A stretch of 64,000 nt of DNA, taken from Gnetum montanum. Lineage: Eukaryota; Streptophyta; Gnetopsida; Gnetales; Gnetaceae. The notes beneath the pieces were generated by a model. It did not search any database and was not told the DNA's origin. It saw nothing but the letters and a program-made list of their open reading frames with translations. Position numbers and translations under genes: made by a program. The number at the start of each line of letters is the position of its first letter. Positions within the stretch are counted from its first letter, which is position 1. Where the stretch lies: NCBI GenBank assembly GCA_015680685.1, contig MNCI01001334.1, forward strand, positions 74,206-138,205, written 5' to 3'. This document shows positions 56,700-64,000 of the stretch, piece after piece.

Positions 56700-58552
56700 T
56701 GAGGATAAGGCAATTGTCTAGGTGCTTGCCTTCATGCTAGGCAAGGATTCAATACATACATCCAAAACTCTTGTAAGTGTGACACCACAAGGCAACAACC
56801 CTTTGGATGTTCATATTGATAAATGTCACTTTCGGTTTCATCATCAGAGTCAATTTTCACAACTTCCTCTACTGCTGTAGCTTTGTCCTTATCTCTTTGG
56901 TAGGCATGTTTAGCTTCTTTTTGCCTCTTGTGGTTATGATCACTATTTTGCTCTTTGGATTCTTCAATAATCTTCATAGAAGTTTGAAATTTTTCATTCA
57001 AAGAGTTTCATAACTTTTCAAACTTTTTTGAAATATTAGAAATAGATTTTTGGATGGGCAAGGTTTTTCTATTCATCACTTCATTGAGTGGTGACTCCTC
57101 CTCTTCATAAAATCAAACCTCTAGTTTTCTAATGGAAGGGTCCCTATTATACTCTTTAGCACTTTCCCTTTTTTGTAGCTCACCTTCTTCTTTTAGCCTT
57201 TGGATCTGATGAGCTCTTAATTTAGACAATCTTCCTTGGGCATACACCCCAAAAGTTCTTCTAGTTTCTGCTCTAAGCCCATCTATGATGTGACAAAGTT
57301 GTTCCCTCTGAGAATAACCATGGCTAGGGCATCAGTGTAAGAGTGAATAGTATCTACCCATGATGGCATCCAAGGGTTCATGTGCTCCCTATTTCTAGCC
57401 TTGGATTTTCCTTCTCAAATTAGATAGTATAGAGTACATTTGGTATTTTTCATCAAATAGCTCTAACATTGTACTTCATCGGGGAATGAATTCTAGTTCC
57501 AAAGACTGATACTAACTTCTAGCTTCCTTAATGAGTGTCCTTAGGAAAATCTTGAGTTTCTACCATTCACACTCTATGTTTTACAAGACATAGGTATCAT
57601 GGAAAGCTTGTAGATGCATCTATGGATCAACGTTGTATCCCCCCTCAAATCTTAAGATATTATTCATATTTAAGCGCTTGATCCTACTATATTTCATATG
57701 TCTGGTTGGAATTCTAACTGCCTCTGCAATGGTAAGTACACTTTAAGTTACTAATAGAGGTTCGTCATCATCACTGCATTGATGACACTGATGATGGTTT
57801 TAGCCACCCCTTCGGTCTTGATGGCCTTCATGGTCATTGTTGTCTCGTTGATCACCTTCATCATGATTATTTTGATGGCGGCTTCTATGAGAACTATCAA
57901 ATGAAGAGGAATGTTCAAAATCAGATGAAGAGGATGAAGAAGAAGATGGATTACCATTGCCACCATAGTGTTCGCTACCACTTTTTTTCTTATTACGACC
58001 ATCATCCTTGGATCCCTTGCTATTGTGATGCTTTCCTGAGTCCCTACCTTCGTTATCACTTTTTCTTGAACCCGGTTTATGAATAGTGGATCACAAGTTC
58101 AGGTTCACACCCTCATCACTAGTAACAAGTGGTGAAGAATCTTCATGTTGAGAACCTTTAAAGGGAGGATCCTCATTGTCATCTTAATCTAGTAGAAACA
58201 AGGGATTAGTTAAATATTTCCCCTTCATAGCTTCACAGAGGTTCTTCTAATGTCGATCTTGCTTATGTTGTGTTTCTATGGGACAGTAGTTCTGAGTGTC
58301 ATAACCATTTACAACGTATTCCTTGTGAAGATCTGTGATGCCCAACTTCTTAAGGTTTTAAAATAGCATCCTAGGCATAAATCAATCGGGAGGAAAGATG
58401 ATATTGCCCTCCATATCATGCCATCGTAGCTTTTCATCCTAATGTAGGATGAAGGTAGAGTTTGGAAAAAACTCATCTAGATGAGTATATACCACTTTGC
58501 ACTCCTATGGGACCAATGGTTTGACATCTTTGAGCTTGTGAGAAGAAGACAT
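56700..58552 (-). pseudogene. Gag of element H
   Basis: Starts MSSSHKLKDVKPLVP just inside the PBS. A Ser/His/Asp-rich low-complexity stretch (57800-58060) is followed by the capsid core (IKRLNMNNILRFEGGY, EPLDAIMGRYYSLLH, GYSQREQLCHIIDGL) and a damaged knuckle, DIYQYEHPKGCC (two Cys lost). Broken by stops. Closest to G. Confidence 0.8.
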
Positions 58553-58689
58553 TTTACGATATAAAATAAAACATTAGTGTGCTCTTATAATTTTATGTAT
58601 AGCGGGAATGATATTGATGTTGAGGTTCGTACAATGATATTAATGGTGTTCACTTAGACCTAAATAGCAGACGTTTCAACAAACAAAGT

Positions 58690-58708
58690 CCTCAGTAACA
58701 ATGCCAAT
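58690..58708 (-). other. Primer-binding site of element H (decayed tRNA-Asp type)
   Basis: The minus strand reads TTGGCATTGTTACTGAGGA after the LTR, differing from the tRNA-Asp complement by several transitions. Confidence 0.7.
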
Positions 58709-59619
58709 GATGGTCGACAAGGTACCCCTATGTCCAACCATACGAATCAAAAAGCATTAATGCGTGATTTGGTCAAATTCTATGGACTTTATTGTTTCCA
58801 ATGTACTAGTCCTCTAGGAAGTGAATCTTGCATTAAGGTCAATCATTGTCTTTCCAATTACACTTGTGACGTATACTGGTATGGTTAAGTGTAATTGAAG
58901 CATCTAATTTTTATCATTTTGTATTTTTATGATTTTATATTTAAAAAAAGATAAAAGTAATTGGTTTAACTAATTTAATTCAACTCATTAACTAGTATCT
59001 AACTAGTCCTCACATAAGCATCCAGTCCCACTTTCCATAAATGTCCTAAACCCACGTATCCACTACTAGGTGACCAAGTGCTACGTTACTAGGTGTACCA
59101 ATCAATAATGCTTTTGGGATTGCCAAGTGAATACATGTTACGCTTGAACTAATCATACTTATGTGTGTAATCTATCTTCCTTAATTGCTTCATTAACTTA
59201 ATTACTACAAAATATTTAATAAATAATTAAAAATTTTAATAAATAAATGAAAACATTAAATGCATAAATAAAATATTTACTATATCCAAAGTGCTACAAG
59301 GTTCATCAAAAAGTTCATCTTTATTACCACACACACTGTTGTGCTTAGGTACAACAATGCTTGAATTAAGATCCATACACTCAATGACTCTTGTTGTGGG
59401 CACTCAGGAGAAATTGCAAGAGCTTTGCTACAACTACAATATCTCTTTCCATAAATGTAGTTGGTATGCACATATTTATAGCTAAAAATTAACACTGTAT
59501 CGATGGGGCCTCATCAACGCATGATAAGATGCATTAACTAGGCCTTGTCAATGAGGCCCAGTCGATAAGGCCACATCGACGAGGCCTCGTTGACATAGCC
59601 AACTGAACAAGACCCATCA
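58709..59619 (-). repeat. 5' LTR of element H (911 bp)
   Basis: On the plus strand it runs from TGATGGTCGA to GACCCATCA. The U3 end carries repeated GGCC(T/C)-rich TCGATG/GTCAACGAGG units at 59500-59603; a TATA box (GCTATAAATATG on the minus strand) lies near 59473-59482. Related to the A and G LTRs. Confidence 0.8.
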
Positions 59620-60150
59620 AAAAGTTTGTGAAGATAAAGGACTAAATTGCATAGGATTACTAATACTCATCATTCCAAATTGAGTTTGAATGACATTCAT
59701 TAAGATAATTTTTTTTAACTCAACAGCTTTAGCCATTACTCCTTGTAATTCTATTATGTTGGGATCAGATTTAATGGCATAAGCAAAGAATGGATAAATG
59801 GTGGAGAGGTAAAAATTGAGGATACTATTAGGTTGTGAACACATCTCATTTGGCACATAAATTTGATAGAGAAATCTTAAATTACAGTCATGGACGTTTT
59901 CTCTAGGTAGTTTTCTTAGGTTTGTAAAATTTCTTAAGACTAAGGCAAGACTAGTGAACTTATCAAATTGGAGTATAAAATTATTTTTAAAGTCTTTCCA
60001 CGAGTTGATAGAGGCATTAAGGAGCATTAAAAACCATTGGGTGGCTTTACTTTTAAAAGTTGTCATAAAGACCCTACATGCTATGTCATTTCAATACTAT
60101 TATGGATGCCTAGCAAAGTCTCAAAACATTGTATATGTTGATGGGCATCA
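59620..60150 (-). pseudogene. Gag fragment of a different Gypsy element
   Basis: The minus strand has FKSKATQWFLMLLNASINSW, then FKNNFILQFDKF and NLRKLPRENVHDCNLRF, a Retrotrans_gag capsid core unlike those of G or H. 59617-60066 is open for 149 residues; its last residues run into the LTR of H, so H appears to have inserted here. The rest of this element may be the protease fragment at 47821-48500. Confidence 0.7.
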
Positions 60151-62245
60151 CTAGTAGGAGCTATAAGATCAAAGAACAAATTTACATTTTAAAGTGGTTT
60201 TGAAATGTTATGGTAATTTGTAAAATTAAAAGAATTACTCACCCAAGAAGCTTGGGGTTCGTTGGTTAGCTNTTGAAATAAAATAATAAATGTAAAATTT
60301 TAGGAAGTAAATTTAAGACAGAATGATGTAATTAATGAAATAAATCACCTTACAAAAATTGGGACTAAGGTAAGGACTGCCAAAGTATAAACTCGTAAAC
60401 AGGACTAGAAAAATAAGGTTTAGGAGATAAATTAAACTAAAAAACTAATGACTGTAAACAGAATTAGAAACGGGCAACGAGGGCTTTGTCAACAAGAAAA
60501 TGAAAATTTTCATAAACCTGAAAATAGAAAATAAAGGATTCGGTAACAGAAATTCACAGAAATTAAAATTTTTAGAAATTGTAAATAGGAATAGAAGTTT
60601 CCAAAACAAGGACTTAAAATAGGTATTTTCAAAAGATGAAACAGAAAGTGAGAACATAAATTTCCAAGGATTGAATAATAGAATTTTTCAGTAGAAGATA
60701 GAAAAAATGAACAGAAACAAGAAACCCAAATAGAAATAGGAATAGAAAAATAAAAGTGCAAAGAAGTTAAAATGAGGAAAAAGAAGTTTTAGAATAAGAA
60801 ACAAAAACAAAAACAGGACCTCCTTCTAGAGTCAAAAAAGTGTGTTGATGCATAAATTTTGGACATAGCAACACCCACAAAACTTGTTTAAAGAGGCTAT
60901 TGCCTAGGGTGCCTCTTGTATAGGTATAGAAACCTACAAATAGTCTTAGTTGGAAAGGCAATGTAGCGTTTTAACAAACGTAAAAAATGACGTCTAATGA
61001 TGTAGGTAAATAAAATAAAATATTAGTCTAGAATAACTTCAGAAAGGAAATAACCGTTCGCTTTAAAACTTTAACAAGGGTACTTGAGCATTAATGAACT
61101 GTACAAATAAAAAGCTTGAAATAGTTGACAACTTGAATGAAGATTAACAAGACTTTAAGAAAAATAGGGGCTCTATGTTTCAACCTCACAACAAAGATCA
61201 AGGTTGAGTTATGGAAATTATAAATAGCAGAATAAAATAAAGACTTAGCTCAGAAATGAGCACTGAGTTTGATTAACAAATAGGATAACTTTTTTTGCAG
61301 CTTTGTTTGCATGTGTTTGCATGTGCTTGCTCCTCCACACCAAACTACCTTCGAAAGTGCCACCAAATAGGTAACAAAATGACATGTTGCGATAGGGGGA
61401 TTTATGTGGACTGATTTGACCCTTCATCTTCTGCCTCTTCAGCCGCTTCCACCAAACATGTACATGACTATACTAGGGTGAGAGGATAAGTAAAAACAAT
61501 ATTTAATGTTATTTTTGTAAAGAAAATTATTTTAAAACAAAAAACTAAAAAAAGAACTTCACAAACGGAGGAGAAACGGAAGCTAGAGGCCTTGGGCCAC
61601 ATAAGGACAGCCCCAACCAGCAGCGATCTGACACCGAAATGCACATAAACTGCATAGCTGCATACACGTGTGCTGCCAAGAGAGAATGAAACAGGCACGT
61701 GGGCACTGCCAAGCACAAAACGACACAATTCACGAGGCAGCCACGTGAGGCATCCATGCAGCGCAGGAGCAACTACCAGCAGAGCATGTGCAGCTGCAGA
61801 AATGAGTGGCTCTGGTGATGCCGGAGAACCACGCTCAGCTGCAGCTGAACGCGCAGTTGCACAGATGTGCATTGCAAAGCAGTAGAAAGGTGCTGCTGCA
61901 GAAACATACAACAGTGGGACAGAACCATACGGAGGCACATGGAGAGTCATGCTGCATGGTGGCCCGCTGTTGATGCCTATTAACAGCAGCAGGCAGCACC
62001 AGACAAAACCGGGCCAGGCAGGCAAAAATTTTGCACAGCGGTTACACAACAGTTTTGTGGCTTGAACAGGGAAACACAGCGGAGTAGGCGCCATGCAAGG
62101 TTATTTCCATGCAAGATTTTGGAGATTCCCTTTTCTAACAAGTGCAACCAACGATGGCAGGCATCATTCCCAGGAATGTACGGTGCCCAAGAGGCATTAT
62201 CAAGTTGAAATTTACGAGCTTCAAACTCAGCGTTATACGTTTTCA
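60151..62245. other. Spacer: A-rich, then GCAGC-rich
   Basis: 60280-60800 is A-rich with loose repeats of ACAGAAATTAGAAA. 61560-62090 is richer in GC with many GCAGC and CTGCAG words. The open frames there, including 61468-62094 on the minus strand, show no recognised domain. Confidence 0.5.
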
Positions 62246-62268
62246 GGCTTAAAGATTGTGGCCATAGG

Positions 62269-62400
62269 ATGTTCAAAAATCAACTTCAAGAGCTGGCGCA
62301 GAAACACAGCTACAACGTACCTTCTTATCACTCACTGCGTTCACGACGGGCCCGGACCACGTCCCTGAATTCAAAGCTATGCGCCGGAGATTCGCGATTC
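62269..62400 (+). pseudogene. Double-stranded-RNA-binding-motif fragment (DRB-like)
   Basis: MFKNQLQELAQKHSYNVPSY matches the start of the dsRNA-binding motif of plant DRB proteins, which assist Dicer-like enzymes. A one-base shift at about 62341 moves the homology to another frame, which reads TTGPDHVPEFKAM, the next part of the same motif. After that the similarity stops. An acceptor-like TTTTCAG lies at 62240-62246. Either a pseudogene fragment or an exon with a sequencing error. From memory of the family only. Confidence 0.45.
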
Positions 62401-64000
62401 CCAAGAAAATCTCACAAACCGTTCACGGTGGATTCGGGCACGGGTACAGAAGCGTGTAAAATCCGCATTGGGTACGTAAATTATAATTTTTCGTTCGATT
62501 TTTCAACTCTCAACGAGAACATTCATTGTCGATTAAAATCTTACCTATTTTTACTGCAAATCGCGTCAAATCTTACCTGTTTCCTGCAAATTGCATCCGC
62601 GTCCAATACCTTTTGTTTACAGACGCTCCTCCTATTCCGCCATTGATAGGGATTTGAAACTTCCGCAGACTCTCCAAACCCTTTGTTTCTCAGGGAAAAG
62701 TTAGGACGAGCGCAACCACGTATGTGGAACAATGCATTTCCTATTACAAACTTCATTTTCAGTTTTTCATTTGCAGGCAATGACGAAGAAACGATGAACA
62801 TTTTTTTTGATGCAGGGGTCTTGTCTGCCCAGTCTGATTTGGGTGACTGGGTAGGAGACTTGCCTTATCGGATTTATCTGTTGATGCTTAGAGAATGAAT
62901 TGTTACCTTTACAGAATGCGCTGCACATCTATCATTCTATACTTTATTATTCTATATTTTTCAGTTTCTATATTTTTTATCATTCTATATTTTTCAGAAA
63001 ATCGATCGTTTCCTTCTAGCGGAATCTGGACGGGCTTGCCGAGCTATGTAAGCATGCATTGCGAGCGATTCTCTTCGATCCTTAATTCTAGTTTTTGTTC
63101 TTAAAAAATTTGGATGATATTTCTTCCGGCGCTGCATCTTTACCTTTGTAATCTTAGTGCACAATTTTTCCGGTGAAGGTTCGCTCTTGGTTCTCACTTG
63201 TTATTTTCCGCTTCTTTCCCTCGTTGCTGTAAAGATTTCTCTCCATCTCTATCGTGATTCGTGAGCACGAAATCCGCTTTTCTTCCCCTTCCATTTTGCT
63301 CTTCCAGTTTGCGTGAGAACACGTTCGTGTCTGATCTTTAGTAGTGGATTTTAGTGGATTTTCGTATCAATTGAGTTGCCTATTTTGCTTAGATTTACCT
63401 GATCTTTACTTTTCGTTTTAGTTTATTGACAAGATGATTTTAGAGAAAAGATTTTTATTTAGTGGATTGGTTTCGTATTTTTATTCATGGGCCATGGCCA
63501 TCTCATGTTGCGTCTCTGGTTTCAGGTAACGGCCGTGATTTTGGCCAGTCATAAATGCACAATCTGTGGCCGTCATTCCAGCCAGTCATTAATGCACAAC
63601 CTATGTTTTCGGGCCTCTCTCCCTCTGCACGTGCATACAGAATAGTCGAAGCATATATTTGTTTAAAGTTCAAACAAAATTTCAGCACCATATCCTTCCC
63701 AAATCTTTTTAGGAAGCCTTGGTCAACATCTGCAGTCAAACATGCAAGAGGCATGAACTCAACCCACAACAACAAATTCGAAAACTCCAAAGACCTGCCT
63801 TTGAATCTCCCGCTGTCCCAACTTAACAGCGTAGAAGCAGATAGAGCTCTGTGAAAATGGTGGTGGGGAAAGGAGGTGGGGAAGGGATTCCCGGTGTAAA
63901 ATCTGAAAAACTTTATTAGCTTATATGCTTGGTATTAGTTTTCTATGAAAATGTAGCAATATTTTTCCTAATGGCACAACCTATTGTTGATTTCATCCTT
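62401..64000 (+). other. Lower-repeat region, possible 5' part of a plant gene
   Basis: CpG is less depleted and T-rich intron-like tracts are common. TCATTTGCAG at about 62769-62778 precedes an exon-like stretch with GNDEETMNIFFDAGVL ending in a stop at 62898. An ATG in good context at 63857 opens a short Gly-rich reading (MVVGKGGGEGIPGVK). I recognise none of this and cannot assemble a gene. Confidence 0.3.

Larger units (their letters stand above)
48570..59619 (-). mobile_element. Autonomous-type LTR retrotransposon H, 3'-truncated
   Basis: Minus-strand order: 5' LTR, PBS, gag, protease, reverse transcriptase, RNase H, integrase, long spacer, ORF2. This is the only copy in the window with pol, and it places ORF2 after integrase. 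The end is lost within the ORF2 coiled coil near 48570, so there is no polypurine tract or 3' LTR. All coding parts are decayed. Confidence 0.85.

Noticed and set aside
61468-62094. 208-residue open frame on the minus strand
   Set aside because: No recognised domain; composition follows GCAGC-rich DNA, and overlapping frames are also open.

Overview
This looks like nuclear DNA of a seed plant, most likely a conifer (inference). It holds one multi-exon TIR-NBS-LRR gene of a type common in conifers. Around it are large, decayed Gypsy LTR retrotransposons primed by tRNA-Asp, two non-LTR retroelement fragments and long AT-rich spacers. Many of the stops in the old elements look like C-to-T decay of methylated DNA. 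There are two assembly gaps, at 6317-6997 and 26983-27343.

Layout. 1-2517: 3' end of a plus-strand LTR element (A). 2518-2698 plus 10006-10450: one non-LTR reverse transcriptase fragment, split by a complete minus-strand element (B, 2699-10005, perfect 5-bp target duplication GGTGT). 10451-14948: spacer with degenerate tandem repeats. 14949-21250: a seven-exon TIR-NBS-LRR gene on the minus strand, with every splice phase consistent and a deduced 1622-residue product. 22345-37160: minus-strand element C, interrupted inside its second ORF by plus-strand element E (25401-36958), which is itself interrupted by a 5'-truncated LINE (29535-32081, 19-bp target duplication). 37161-39525: gag fragment F. 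39526-about 43995: element G (5' LTR, gag, protease). 44000-47800: non-coding tandem repeats. 47821-48500: a different Gypsy protease fragment. 48570-59619: element H, minus strand, with LTR, gag, PR, RT, RNase H, integrase and the second ORF. 59620-60150: a gag fragment of another element. 60150-64000: AT-rich and then lower-repeat sequence with a double-stranded-RNA-binding-motif fragment at 62269.

The most unusual content is the retroelement family. Five copies (A, B, C, E, H) carry, in the env position between pol and the 3' LTR, a second ORF (ORF2). Its N-terminal half resembles the plant 'putative transposon protein' (Transposase_32-like) domain and its C-terminal half is a long coiled coil. 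Copies B and E keep gag and ORF2 but show no pol, so they look like mobilised non-autonomous forms. In B, E and H the ORF2 start codon follows a branch-point-like motif and a 3' splice site. About 450-500 bases upstream of ORF2 there is a TATA box next to a motif resembling the U3 of that copy's own LTR family, and upstream of that a conserved inverted repeat with a 37-base spacing. Together this suggests an internally promoted, spliced accessory protein. Element E is also odd in that both its termini are U5-type LTR ends.
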